Below the pieces are notes generated by a model that did not search any database, was not told where the DNA came from, and saw only the letters and a program-made list of their open reading frames with translations. Of a stretch of 64,000 nucleotides of DNA, positions 49,199 through 62,141 are shown piece after piece. The DNA lies in NCBI GenBank assembly GCA_023333565.1, contig JAJKFH010000102.1:4667001-4731000 (forward strand). The letters are read 5' to 3'. Within the stretch, counting starts at the first letter, position 1. Each line of letters begins with the position of its first letter. The position numbers and the translations under genes are program-made. Source of the stretch: Puffinus mauretanicus (taxonomy: Eukaryota > Chordata > Aves > Procellariiformes > Procellariidae).

Positions 49199-51400
49199 GA
49201 ATCCAGCACAAGTTGGTACACAGTGTAGTTATGGAGAGCACATGTTTTAATGGTGATAGTCTATTAAGTTTTATAATCTGAAATCAGTGACATTTGCAAT
49301 AATTATTATTAATAGCCCAGTTTCTTACTAGTCATATTTAAATGGAGCTTTATGGCTTAACTAACTAAAGTAATCAGCTTCCAATGGTGTATTATATTAG
49401 CCTAAATCATAGAACAGTTGAGTTTTAAGATGTGCATTCAGTAGCTCTCTCTAACTACTTATTATGCTGTAAATAAGGTAAAAATAACTCTTAACACTAT
49501 TTACTCTAAATTACTCACAGGTCACTAACGGAAAGCCCCACTGAAACGCAGACATAGTTTTCCATAAAGTAGAAGGAAAGACTGTGGCTGTTTGTGACCC
49601 TTCATTGAACCTGAGACTATGCGAGCCAATGCACAGCACCTTGACACCAGTCAGGAGATTTTCAGTGATTCCAGTGTCTTGGGATCAATTCTCTCACCAT
49701 CTGTATCTTGCATAAGACGTTCCCTAGAAGTTGTGCCACCAAGATGATGTGTGTCATACTTATTCCTAATTTCTTTAGTGCTGACATCTTTGTTGAGAAG
49801 ACTGCTGTTAGTCATCTGAGAGAAAATAAATGAGATTCAAAGCAACAAGAATAATGCAGGTGAACAGAGGATTATGAAAAATGAGTACAGCACAGGACAA
49901 TTTGGAAGACTCCTCTCAGAAATGAGCAGTGGGTGGAAGTGCCTGTCTGCACCCTAGTCACACCTACTGGGGACTTGAGAACTTTGTGTAGTTTTAAACT
50001 GTCTGAGGATCCTACAAAACCTCTTTTGAGGCAGCAAGGGCTGATATGCTTTAGGGAGCCACTGGGAACAGTTTTTCTGAATAGAAAGGTGACACTTTAA
50101 GAGCCTTTTTTTTTTTTAACTGTAATCATGCTTTTATCAAAGGCTTTCCTTAGAAACTGTTTTATTTCTTAATACCCACACAGACAGCATTAGCTGGTCT
50201 CTCTTAAATAGTTTAAATGTTAAATTCAAAGTAAAAAGTTTCCATTTTGGGTTTTTTTTTAAGGACATACAACATCCAGAACACTTTTCCTAAAGCAGTT
50301 TCTGGATTTGATGTAAGCTGAGAATATACTTTCAAAGAGATAGATCAGAACCTTTTGTAACAATAAGTGAAATAATTCTTAAGAGGTAAGAAACTAATTG
50401 ACTCTTCAAAGCCACTTTTCTCAAAGGAGTTGACACCCACAGGATGCATGAAAACAGCTTATTTTTCTCTTCACCTTTACTAACCTGGCACCTCTTTCTT
50501 TTTAACTTGCCTGTGTGTTTTGCACCTATTTTAAGTGAATCAAAGACAAGCAATTCACAGAAGTAATGCATTTTCTGTCAGGCCATTACCGCTTATTTTC
50601 TCTGCATGTTCTGCAGATCCATCTAAAGAATGGATCCTGTCATTGCAAAAATCAATTGGTGTGCAAGGTGGTCAGCATTTACCAACAACAGATAGTTAGC
50701 ACTATAGTAAATATAGAGCGTAAAGGAGGTACTCAAAATATGTTTTTGTTGGTCTATATTTTGGTCTGTTAAATGGTGCTTTGTGTTATAGGTAGTTGGT
50801 GAATGTGAAGATTTGCTTTCATTCTAGATACCACATGCTACAATGCCTGTTAGTAGCTGTGTACCTGGCACATCTGTCAATTTTGTGTCTTGACCTCTGG
50901 GTCTGCTACAAAAAATATGCTGTATACCAAATGTAAGTGGCATGGGACAAGACTGTGTTTGGAAGACAAATGTCAGAGCTGAAGTGAAGGCAGAGTTATC
51001 CTATCACAATGTTTTTTTGAATATCATGTAATAATTTATATTCTAGCTATTCTTATTTTCATACTTGTTAAGACATATTCATTTAGATAATTGTAATCTG
51101 GTCGTCTTAGCTTTCATTAAGAATACACTGAAATTCTTTATAAATATCCCTGCAACAGGATATTGCAAGGAAGAGGAAGAAGTTTGTAGCTGTCATATGA
51201 CCAGACACGTCTCCATGACTGTTCTTAAGGACTTGCCAGTGATTGTCAGTATTGTCCCACCAGGCAGTCCACAGAAAGTATCCTTCTAGTTCACTGGCTT
51301 TCTTTTAGACATCAGAAATTTCCAACTAGCTCGGAGCTTATAAGCTATGCTATCTCCACTGCAGCTCTGAGAGGTAAGCAAAGGAAGGATGTATGTAACA

Positions 51401-52705
51401 GAATTAACAGAATCATATGGTTGGACAGGATAGCTGAAATTCATCTAGTCCAATCCCTGCTCCAATCAAGACTAACTTTAGAGTTAGATCAAGTTGCTCA
51501 GACCATTTTACAGTCAAGTTTTGAATATCTCCTAGGACAGAGGTTCCACAACCTTTCTGGGAAACTTGTTTCAATACTTAACCACTCTCATTGTTAATTT
51601 ATTTCTTTACATAGTTGGAATTTCCCTTACTGCCACTTGTATCTGTTGACCCATGCCCTTTTTCTGTGCACCTCTGAGAAGAGGCTGTTTCTGTCTTCTC
51701 TATAGCCCCCTAGTAAGTAGCTGAAATAGGCAATTAAATCCCACCTTAACCTTCTCTTCTCCAGGCTAAATAAACCCATTTCCCTCAGCCTCTGCTCACA
51801 CGTCATGTGCTCTGGCCCCTTAACCACCTTCATAGCCCTGTGTTGAACCAGCTCCAGCCTCTTTCTCTCACACTGGAGGGCCAGACACTGCACAGTCGTC
51901 CGGAAGCAGCCACACAAGTGCCAGGTAGAAGGCAATCTGCTCGCTCCTTAATCTGCTGACTGTTCTTACTAACACAGTCCAGGATGCAGTTGGCCTTCAT
52001 AGCGACAAGAGCATACTGCTGACTAGGACCACTGTCCACTAGGACTAGCATACTGTCCACTAGGACCACCAACTCCTTTTCTGCAGACTTGCCCTCTCAC
52101 CTGCTCAGTCCCCAGCCCATACTGTTGCGTGGAGCTATTGCATCCTAGATGCAGGACTTCACGCTTGTTTTGCTGAACTTCATGAGGCTCCTTGTTAGCC
52201 CAGTTCTTCAGGTTGTCTCTGTCTCTTTCCGGGCAGTCTCTCTGAATGGCAGCCTCGCAGTGTCTCAGCCATCACCCCCCACTCGGTGTCATTCACCAAC
52301 TTGCTGAGAGTGGGTCTCCCCTGTTGCAGGGCCTGCCAATGAAGATGATACATAGTGCCAGTCCCAGTATCAGCCCCTGACAACTGCCTGTAGAAACCAG
52401 CCTCAGTAAGCCTTTGAACCACTGAGCACTATCCTTTGAGCCTGACCATCCAGCCAATTTTCCATAGTCCTCCTGTCTAGTCCATCTCTCCATTTACCTT
52501 GCGAAATTCAAGGTAAATTACATCCACTGCTCTGCCCGCATCCACATTGATAGTAATTTCATCATAGAAAGTGATCAGGTTGGTCAGGAACAATTTTTTC
52601 CTTGGTAAGTATGTACTGGCTGTTTCTAGTCATGTTCTTATCCTTTGTGTGTCTGGAAATGGCTTCCAGGGAGGCTTGCTTCATAGGGACTGAGGTGAGG
52701 GTGGC
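51401..52705 (-). mobile_element. CR1 LINE remnant (3' part of ORF2 plus 3' region), diverged
   Basis: Read on the minus strand this is the reverse transcriptase C-terminal part and tail of a CR1. Recognisable translated pieces include EQRLREMGLFSLEKRRLRWD, followed by YREDRNSLFSEV, which match the conserved end of CR1 ORF2. Nucleotide landmarks on the plus strand, in antisense order, are GTCCAATCCCTGC, CCTTCTCTTCTCCAGGCTAA, GGATGCAGTTGGCCTTCATA, GGACTTCACGCTTGTTTTGC, CATCCAGCCAATTTTCCATA and GGAAATGGCTTCCAGG. The copy is about 1.3 kb, 5'-truncated, broken by stops and frameshifts, and lacks a clean terminal microsatellite. It cannot mobilise itself and is clearly older than the copy near 62 kb. 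The 5' boundary near 52705 is approximate. Confidence 0.93.
52011..52070. repeat. Micro-duplication inside the CR1 remnant
   Basis: ACTGTCCACTAGGAC occurs at 52031-52045 and again at 52052-52066, and GCATACTG occurs at 52011 and near 52048. Related CR1 copies normally have one such segment, so this copy has gained a short tandem insertion of about 20 bp after it inserted. Confidence 0.75.
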
Positions 52706-55700
52706 CACCTCAGCCAGGTGTCCACGTCTCTGAGGACAGCTGGGAGTCGGAGGAAGGAGGGTTTGGAACTTAAAAGAGAACCTTAAAACTGCAGAGGTTT
52801 GACCATAGTGCAAGAAATATGAAAGCACATGCAGTTAGCTAAGCTGGATTCAAGTGTGCAGTTTCCTCATCAGTGAAGGAAATAGTCGAGATATACCCTA
52901 GGTATGAAGTTAACTTTAGATAGTCATTTCAAAGTGAAAAAGAAATATTCTCCAGGTTTACAGTCCATCTGATTTCTTTGATCATCTCTTTCCATGTACC
53001 TAGGGTGAAAATGGAAAATCTTGGGCATCAAGGATTGTAGGTTCAATTTCTAACTTGGCTTTCTGTATAAAATGAAGATCATTTTGTGACAGTGAAATGG
53101 GGGAAAGCTGAAAATTTTAATATTGGATAGTTAGAAAAATTGCCATCAACAACTGGTTATTTCAGTATAACATTTTTTTTTTCGTTGCTAACAGTATTAT
53201 TGATTTCTGCTGTATTTTTTTTCGCCCTTTGGAAAGTACAAAGCCCTTAAATAATTTGAGTTTTCCCTTATTCCTCAGAATTGCAGCATATGACTGATAA
53301 CTGCCTTTAGAACTCCTAATAGCTAAATTACAATTATTATGCAAAGGCCTACAATAGACAGTTATATGGATTGTTAAATGACTTTGCCTTTTTTGCAAAC
53401 CATAATCATTTTCCTTTATTAGCTGAAGGATTTCATAATTTAAGGAAGATGAGAACCTATAAGTCACACTTTCAAATAAGGAACATGGATATTGCAAACA
53501 TTAAATTCTCCCATAAAAATGTTAAGGCATCATTAAACTAGGATCAGATTAATACAATTCAGTCAACTCTAGATAGATATCTCCTGTAATAGGCTGAAAC
53601 AATACCTAGTGATATAGGATGTATAAGATTTTACTACAACCAATTTATAAACCTATAAAACATACAGGTATCACTCAAAGCCATCATTAATTTTGCATGC
53701 CTTGTATTAAATCAAGTGAGTTTGATAAGGAAAAATATTCCCCTCCCTTACTGTATCTCCCTTTCTATTGTTAGCTGCTATCATAGTATCTTACTCCTAC
53801 CGTAAGTCAGATGAGAGATTCCTTCTGGTAGAGGTTGACCTGAGAATCTGTGCTTGATTTATCCATCTGTTTAGGTGTCTAAAAGATTTTTAAATGAATT
53901 TTCAGGTCATAATTTAGTTCTCACTTGTACCACTGTAAATCTGGAATCATTCTGGGGTTTGTTCCAGAATAAGAGGAAGCAGGATTTGACCCCGAGTTTA
54001 GTCAAATTAAAAACAAAGGGAGATAGCTGCGGAAAAAGAGGGTTTGGACTAAAGGCTCTGTGTGTGTTCCTACCAAAGGTACAAGGTAGCTCTGTGGATC
54101 TGGAGAAACAGCAGAAAAGCGGGGCGGAACGAATGAGACAAGTGCTCTATTTATCAGTGTGCCTTCCCAATCCTTTGAGTGCATACCTGCTGTGAAGAGT
54201 ACAGCTGAGATTGGGCTGGACTGCTGTTAATTCCTAACCTGCTCATTTAAATGTAGCTTAGATCAGTTTTCACATGATTCTCAACAGGGCCCATGTGGAA
54301 TATGTCTGTGTTACTTGGATGGTAATTTTGGCCCAAAGCATCGCCTAGTAAGCAATCAGTGACCAAAGAGATTTGGTGCAAAACCAATCCTTTCATTTGG
54401 GGTAACGGGAAGAAAAAATACCGGTTAATAGCAGGGGAGAGTGTTGCTGGCTATGGTGTCCTCTTATGAACAATCTTCAGAACTTCTCTTAGTCCAGCAT
54501 CTGTCTCTCTCCTGTTCCGCATATAGGCGTACGTACCCTGTAGCCAAAGTGGAAATGCAGGAGTTCTGATACATGGTCTATGTTATCTTTTTGTCCTGTG
54601 ACTTGTGCCTGAGAAGTGCTAGTATACATATTTAAAGTGTTGTACATATTGCCCTACTTTGACCTCCGTTTGGGTATACCTGTGTTTGAATATGTCACCA
54701 CAGATTTCCAAAAGATTTATCGCATGCACATTTATGTGCGCTTAAGGGACGAAAAGAGAGAGGGAAGTGTTTCTCCCACGCCCCTCGCTTCTCCAGACAC
54801 TTATCAGTGCATTATGTTAAAAATGGATTAGAGCATAATAATAGGCTGTAATGTACCAATTCTATGTATTAGTAATTGGAGTGTACATACCTCTGCTGCT
54901 GAATTCATTACAATAAGATCCAGAGGTTGAACCTAGACTGAGAAAGAAACAAGAGAAAGGAGAAAGAGTAACTTGCTAAGCTGAGAGCAGCTGATGTGGC
55001 TCCTAGGAGACTTACAACAGCAGTACAGGCAAAATCTCTTCGGAGGCACAGTTTAATGGCTAGATGGGAAAAAATAGTTTAACTAGTTCTGTGAAGCCAG
55101 TCTGGACCATTCAGGGCAGACAACCTTGTGTATACTGGCCTTTTTTTTTTTAATGTAGGCTAAACTGGATGCACCCTGGCTGCTTAGAGAGAGGAACACC
55201 TACACGCACAATAGTATTTGTTTGTAAATCTGTATTAATGATCAAAAATGCAATGCAAGCAAACAGAAGGAGATTTCAAACATTGTAAAAGATGAGTATA
55301 GATTAGTTCCTTTGTAAAGCTTTCCCATTTGCATCTAAGATAAGTTATGTGATTCAGCTCAGTATTCGCAGCATTCCCTAAGGTCTGTATAGGACAGATC
55401 CCAGACTACCTCAGTCACTTATTGAATCATCTAATGCAATTGAATTCTGAGTGACAGCCAAAATTATATGTAGTTAGTAAAAAATGTTGTTGTATTTAAT
55501 CATATAATTGTGCATCCATTTAGATCAGCCCAGCAATCATAAGAACCCTCATACACAAGTAGCTTTACCTATGTGACTCATCATTAGTAAGTACGAAAGC
55601 TCACTCAGAGGGCATTCTCATGCAGAGAATTTGAAGAATGAGGCCTAGCTGTATGCCAGCAAAACATATTTCTAATAATGCATTACTGTAGATAAGGATT

Positions 55701-56534
55701 GTGTTTAAATCAGGGTTTTTTTGCACACAGCCATCTTGTTGCAAAGTAAAAGATGCTACCCTGGTGATATCTCACCATGGAAGAAACTATGAAGCAATTT
55801 CTGTTATATTTTACCAATTTAACTGTATAAGGGGGGAAAAAAGTGTAAAATAATATTTCAACCTAGATTACAACCTAGATACCCATTGAACCTTTCCTGA
55901 ACTGCCCTGTCAGTATATTCTCCCACTAACAACTTCTGAACCTGCTAGTAAATATCAGCCAAATTTGAAAGAGGAAGTAAATTTTCAAAATGCATTGCCT
56001 TCCCCTAAGATTCACGAAAAAAGTCTCAGAATATAATGCAAAGACCCAGATTAGCGTGCTCAGTGAGGGAAAGGCATTTACAATTCAGCTGCTGCATACA
56101 CTCCATAGCAGCAGCCACCTGGTCCGTCAGCAACATGCATACTTCTTGGGCTTCTCACACCGTTGTTTGAATACTGTAGTGCTGTAATAGCTGGAGATGT
56201 GATGAGAAACTGGTGTGACTGTGGCCTCACACCAGTGGTCTAAAGGAAATAGCTCAGTCAACAACTTTGTTGTTTAAACTTCCTGTTTAATGAAATATGT
56301 TAAGATTAGAGCCATTTGGTGCAAAATCCTCCAGTTGCAAAGAGGAGGACATTCAACAGCAAATCAAGGCATAAATGATGCAAAGATTTTATGCTGTCCA
56401 TTTGCAAGTAATGAGCTTGGTTCATTCCCTATGGCTGGTAATTGCTATCAGAATAAGTGAGCTAGTATCTTTGCTCACACACAAATTGTTGAAATGTATT
56501 TTCCAAGTCAGAAAACAACCGATTAGTTGAATTA

Positions 56535-56625
56535 GCTTGGGAGTGAGGAGACCTGATTTAACTTTCTGCTCCACCTTAGGCTTTTGGAGTTACCATAGGC
56601 AAGCATTTAAAATTCGGCTTTGCTT
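56535..56625 (+). repeat. MIR-like SINE remnant
   Basis: The order of motifs matches a plus-strand MIR: TTGGGAGTGAGGAGACCTGA, then TTTCTGCTCCACC (for 'cggctctgccac'), then CATAGGCAAGCATTTAA (for 'ttgggcaagtcacttaa'). It is degenerate. Confidence 0.55.
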
Positions 56626-56838
56626 CAGACTGCAGTGAAGCATCAAGGTCTGCTAGTTAGTTTTTAATGAGCTAGCTTGGAAGCAATCTGTGGCAGTACT
56701 CAGTTAACTTACCCTTGGCTTCATTTCCAGTTCATCCATTAATTTAACATGAGACAGCTGGATTTCAAAGTGTTTCATGAAGTTCAGCAGGGATCAAATA
56801 TAATCCAGCATCCTGATCAATCATATGAAATAAATTTA

Positions 56839-56913
56839 GCATTAAATGACCCAATGGTCAGCTCAAGTTAGATGTTAATTGTCTAACCATAGGGACTCAA
56901 TTGACGTTGTAAA
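56839..56913 (+). repeat. Unnamed repeat, copy 1
   Basis: The core at 56872-56913 contains ATAGGGACTCAATTGACGTT and matches 58414-58455 at 36 of 42 positions in the same orientation, about 1.5 kb apart. Similarity weakens on both sides, so the outer boundaries are approximate. Confidence 0.6.
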
Positions 56914-58369
56914 ATATGACAGATGGACTCTGTAGGGCTGAAGACGAAGAGCAAAATAGCTAGCAAAGAGCCCCAAGAGGCCATATTTGGAACATGATTC
57001 ATCTCACCTAACTTTAGAGATCCCCAACCCTAATTACCTTTATAGTTGGTGGAGAGTTTAATGCCTTTTAGAGCGTGATTCATCTATGTTATTTGAGGCA
57101 TCACCTTGATGAGGTAAATTGTTCAGTAGAAAGGCATCTAGCTGAGATGGGAATCTAGAAGAACCTCTGTATTGGGCCAAGTGAATCCAACCTTGGAGTC
57201 CTTCCAGTAAGTGACCTTGCTCATTTAAAGATTGACATAGTGTATCTGTACTACAGCTTACAGATAAGAGAAAAAACACTCTTGCCTAACATTAGCTCCC
57301 TGCCATGTCTCCCTGTCATGTTCTGGGGATAATACCTTCAGGAAGCTGTAGAAAGACAAGGTGGAGGTCAGACCTCTTATCAGACAAATAGGTGTATCTG
57401 GGAAAATGATAGAAGCTTTCAAGCCCTTCTTGAGGATATTAATATGCATGGATGGTATGTTAACAGGAAACCTTTCAGCACCTTAGACGAGATAGCTGAA
57501 CTTTATTTCAGTGAAACAGCTGAGCTCAGAAGTGTCAGTTGTGAGAAAAACCTTATCAACATTTGCAGTTTTATTAGTAAGGATGCTGTCAAATAAAGCC
57601 TAGGAAATGTCATATTGTTAAGCTCAGCATAATCGATAGCAGAATTTTATAGTATGGGAAGGAAGGAGGGGTTTTACCTGCACTTTGTGATCAGCGTTCT
57701 TGGGTTTATTAGCATTGATGTTTCAATCCGAGAGAAGCTAAAAGGCTTCATTGCTCACCGGGGAGGGTGAAGTGTGAGCAAAAAGCCACGAGAGGGAGCT
57801 GTTGGAAGAAGTAAAGCTGCCAGGTTTCTCCGCATTAAGCAGCATGTTACTTTTAAAAGGCAGAAGATTGTCAAACTTTCAGAGGCTCACAGCATCTTTA
57901 AAATAAAGTTTCTTCTGGGAGGGAACTCGCCTGAAAAGTTAGAAATCGCTTTTGAAAAAAAAAAAAAAACCCACAACCAAAAACCTGTGTGAAGCCTGTT
58001 TAAAAATTTGTGTCTATTAAAAATGAAATCTGCACTAGATACCACAATGCCTATAATTTTAAGGTCAAATGGTTTAATTTCTGCTTACTTTATATTTATT
58101 TCAAGTAGTAAGATACATTATGTAATATAGATACGATGCCATTTTGCTGCTGAATGTGAACGTAAGAGCATACGAGGGGACAGACCTGCTTAGATCATTT
58201 GGCTCAAGTCCCATGATAACAGCTCCATTCTCCACTTGTTTCACTTGTAGTACATATTTCTCTGTACTGTTAGAGTCTTCCATTGGAAAAACTCTGGATG
58301 TTTTAGAGAGTTCAGCAGGAATTAAACACGTATCTGAACTCCTAGCCAGTCTTAAAAAATGAATGTGGC

Positions 58370-58455
58370 AGTAAATGGCTCAAGTCATGTCAAGTATATA
58401 GGGCTAAATGTGGATATTAATTATATAACCAGAGGGACTCAATTTACTTTGTAAA
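58370..58455 (+). repeat. Unnamed repeat, copy 2
   Basis: The core at 58414-58455 aligns without gaps to 56872-56913, with 36 of 42 bases identical. Upstream there are weaker shared pieces (GCAxTAAATG and TCAAGT). I do not recognise the family. It could be a local segmental duplication or an undescribed old interspersed repeat. Confidence 0.6.
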
Positions 58456-61400
58456 GCAATTAAAAGAAGACAGAAACTTACAGTCTGTTTCTGGAGAAGA
58501 GTAATGTCTGTTTAAAAATAACTTCCTACCCAGAATAGCCTGCCTGTCTCACATAATATCAATTGGGGCGGGGGGGAGGTGATGGTGGAACAGGCATTTA
58601 CGGCACTGCTTCTTCATGAAAAAATCAAACCCAAGATTTAAAACAATAGAAGTTGACAGTTAGGTGCCCAGATCCACATTTAGGCATGTAAATTAGGATT
58701 TGCTTTTCAAACTGGCTGAACACATTAAAATTTAGCTTCTTGTGTTTATTCTCCATGGGCAGGTTAAGGCAATGAAAGAGGCCTGGGTTCCTGTGGACAG
58801 GTAGAGGGTTCGTTTCTTTAATATAGAATGCAGTTTAACATTGCTCTGGATTATTCTAGTAGTCTGGTAGTCTGTCTTTTTTTTTTCCAAATTAATTTCT
58901 TGCTTCAGAGCGGATAGGCAAGGATTCCTTTTGAACGTAATTAATCAGAGCTGGCGTTTGTTCCTATATCCATAAGCATAGTAGATCTGTATGAAAACTT
59001 CATTAACCTAAAGCACCTGCTCCAACAGGCATCCTGATGGAAAGCTAGTGTATTCTTGGATACTTTACCACATTTTAGTTTTGCTTTGAGTGGTATTCAT
59101 AATACCCTCCTCTTTACAGTGTACCCTCTGAAAATACCGTTGAGTCATCTGGACCCAGCTGTCAGTGAGAACACCTTACCTGTTCAGGCCGATAGCCACA
59201 GTATCGGTCCCTCTCTCTGCCTCCTGGCTGGACAGGATCAGACATCTTCAAATATCTACTGGTGCACTATCTTCAAAGCAGTGTAGTCAGAGAGAGAGAA
59301 GAGAAAGCAACAAGACTGTCCCCGCATGACTCACAAGGTCTCTGCGCTTCAATGTTTACCCTTTGTAATCGCTTTAGAAATCAGCTTCTATCAATGGGCT
59401 AAAAAAACTATGATAGTTACTTTTGTCTTCAGAGTATAGCACAGCATCAGAACTTCTGATCCACCTTTTTTATTGGTAGCTGATTTAAATATATTAGAAA
59501 GAAACAGCATGTTTAGCTGGTCTACTCAATACTGCACTTAATTATTCCTTCTTCCAGGAGTATCATGCTTTAAGATTTTCTGTGACATTTTCCCATCTGC
59601 CCTGTTGTGAATGTGACTATAGTGGGATTTACAAAAAAGAAAGAGTTTAATGCATACAGACATGACAGCAGAAAAAGGAGCTGAGGTTGTGTTTGTCTTG
59701 ATTGTTTATTTGAAAACTATAGTGAGAAAGAGCTTCAAAAACCACCTGAAAGCTCTCTGAGAGACAGCATTTGGAAGCCAGGGGCTATTACCTTTACACT
59801 TCAGTAGAATCTCTTTGCTTTTACGTCACTGTTTCTAAAGTTAAAAAAAAAAAAAAGTTGAACACAGGAAGAAAGAACATCAAATCTGAGTGCCTTTCTC
59901 AGGCAAAATTTTACTGAAACTAGAAAGTTCATATAAACAAGGTCTTCCTTGACATGACAGCAAGAAACTTAACTCTTGTATGGCAATTCCAAAATCTTTT
60001 GGTGAGAAAGGATGGGGTCATATGCTGAAGCCATCTGTGGCAACACAAATAGCTCCGTTTCTACTCTCTTCAATGAGTTCAATATGCTCTAGGTGATGTC
60101 ACTGTCAAGGTGAGCATCAAACATCAGTTACATCATTTACTTGGTTATGCAAGCAGGGCTCTTGCTTGCATTTTCAAATGTGGCTGAGCCAGTAACATAT
60201 TACTTCACTATTAAAACTCCACGAATACTTAGCAATATATATATCAGTCTTTGAAGTATCTTATTGTTCTTTAAAACTTCACTTTTAAAAAAATAAATAC
60301 TAATAAAATATACTTCAAAAAGGAGAACGTATATCTGCTTTACTGCTTTAAAATTGAATTCCTTCCCAAATTCTGCACTCTTGTTCATCTGCACTTACCA
60401 GCAATAAAAGACAAGTGAAATCCTGATCCTAAGAACATCAAATTATGTCTATACTGGGTGCTTTAGTATGCTTAAGTCTAAATGCATCCTGCAGCTGTTT
60501 CAGCTGGTTTTCAGATGAGTGCAACCTAGCACATGGGCCAGAAGACAGCCATTCTGTGTTCTAACACTTACCCCATCTGGGCAAAAAGGGAAGGAAAACT
60601 GTGGAGTATACTGCAGATTCCACGTATCTGAAAGTCCACATTCCCATTAATATGAGCAAATCAAAACTAATTAGCTTCTCTGCGGCTGTTCTGACAAAGG
60701 ATAACAAATTTTTAAAAGAAGTTCTCTACTGTTCACTGTATAAAGGTACATGAAGGCTTCTTCATTGTGTAAGGCAACACAGCTAGAGGCTCTCTTTTGT
60801 GCGAGTGTCTGATTCCCAGATTTACTTTCTCTAATTTGAATTCCAGATCTGCAGGGTGTTTCACTTTTACAGTACTCAAAACAAAACATCTGTAGCTTTA
60901 TACCACAGTAAAGGAAAAAAAAAAAGCATTAATACATCCATCTCATATCCAGTTTATTTAATAGCATAGCAGTAAATACAGATAAGAGTTCTCGAATCTG
61001 GCAATGCTAGAGCTGGCAAGATACAGCTACCTGTCAGATCAACAGTCTATTAGTAGTTCTGGAATTCTGTGTGTGCTGGAAAGCTGAAGGGTGTACATGA
61101 GTAGACTTCAAGTTCAGACTCATAGATATTGACAATACAGTTAAATACACTACTCCTGATATGGCAGAGCAGCATCTGCATAGAAATAAAGCAACACTGT
61201 GCCTGTCAACACTGAGAACTATATTTCGATATTTGTAGTCTTAAAACAAGTGAAATAAACAGTGTCTTTTCCTTAAAAAAAGGAAGTGATCTTTGGTCAA
61301 CGCTTATTACAATGTGCTTTAGTTTTATTTTACAACAGTAATGCTAAGATTATATAGCTTTTTTAATATTATCTTATAGGGGTAGAGATTTCAAAATCAG

Positions 61401-61760
61401 TATTCTGCTGTGACTGATAAAGTAATCTTACTGGTTTCAATGCAAGTAAAATTTCAGAGCAGAGGTAGGCTTCAGCTCAGCAACTTAAAAAGACTGAATC
61501 CCAGCTGTCCTCTGGAATGGGTAGGAGGCAGTAATTCATCTTCAGATCACTTCTCTTCCCTTTCATAATTTCTGTATGAGCACAGCACTTTCAAACACGT
61601 TGGGCTAAGCCCTTATTTAGTTAAGTCTACACTAAGAGCTCATATGTCAATTGGCAACATATTTAGACCCATCTGATGTTTAATATCCACATTTGAAAAA
61701 TGTAGCTAACATATTGCTTAGTGCTCTCTCAAGTGGCATTTCAATACCATAGCAATGACT

Positions 61761-61816
61761 AGTTGTAAAGACATTGGTCCTTACATGAAGTTGTAAAGAC
61801 ATTGGTCCTTACATTT
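61761..61816 (+). repeat. Tandem duplication of a 28-bp unit next to the CR1 5' end
   Basis: AGTTGTAAAGACATTGGTCC begins at 61761 and again at 61789. The copies agree over 26 bases and differ in the last two. The duplication ends only a few bases before the truncated 5' end of the CR1 insertion. Confidence 0.9.
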
Positions 61817-61822
61817 CAGGTC

Positions 61823-62141
61823 CTCCTGAAAGGAGGTTGTAGCGAGGTGGGGGTTGGTCTCTTCTCCCAAGTAACAAGCGATAGGACAAGAGGAAATGGC
61901 CTCCGCCATGGGGAGGTTTAGATTGGACATTAGGAGAAATTTCTTTACTGAAAGAGTGGTCAGGCCTTGGAACAGGCTGCCCAGGGAAGTGGTAGAGTCA
62001 CCATCCCTGGAAGTATTTAAAAGACGTGTAGATGAGGCCCTTAGGGACGTGGTGTAGTGCGCATGGTGTGTTGGATTGACGGTTGGACTCGATGATCTTA
62101 AAGGTCTTTTCCAACCTTACTGATTCTATCATTCTATGATT
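61823..62141 (+). mobile_element. CR1 LINE, 5'-truncated 3' end
   Basis: The sequence follows the well-known avian CR1 3' terminus almost base for base: CTGAAAGGAGGTTGTAGCGA, a GGTCTCTTCTCCCAAGTAAC stretch, GAAAGAGTGGTCAGGC, a segment containing CCCAGGGAAGTGG, GACTCGATGATCTTAAAGGT, and the terminal ATTCTATCATTCTATGATT microsatellite-like tail. It is truncated at the 5' side to about 320 bp, as most CR1 copies are. A few bases are missing where the usual sequence reads 'caagttgcgcc'. It encodes nothing useful at this length. It is much better preserved than the CR1 copy near 52 kb, so it is a younger insertion. Confidence 0.96.

Larger units (their letters stand above)
40441..51400. other. Intergenic desert, middle section
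   Basis: No gene was recognised across about 11 kb. It contains the CpG patch and palindrome, a GT-rich microsatellite (42711-42735), the MIR-like remnant near 46.4 kb, the inverted repeat at 49176, and several poly(A) or poly(T) runs (near 44526, 45781, 45926 and 50107). The region 40.8-41.5 kb is open for over 100 codons on the minus strand but has no recognisable motif. Confidence 0.6.
52706..61760. other. Intergenic desert, right section
   Basis: No gene was recognised on either strand across about 9 kb. The contents are AT-rich apparently unique DNA, A/T homopolymers (for example near 53170, 55141, 57955 and 59837), a G-rich run at 58565-58588, the MIR at 56535, and the two-copy repeat. 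Open frames here are short, start at chance ATGs, and show no family motif. Confidence 0.6.

Noticed and set aside
51830..52493. Several 66-80-codon minus-strand frames
   Set aside because: They lie in the CR1 remnant and are broken pieces or shifted frames of its ORF2.
57774..57992. Basic Lys-rich 72-codon plus-strand frame resembling a small nucleic-acid-binding protein
   Set aside because: The Lys richness at the end comes from a poly(A) run. No family match, and no upstream promoter or splice context.
58565..58588. G-rich run as a possible G-quadruplex
   Set aside because: There are only two long G runs, followed by GG pairs. A stable four-run, three-tetrad quadruplex is not supported.
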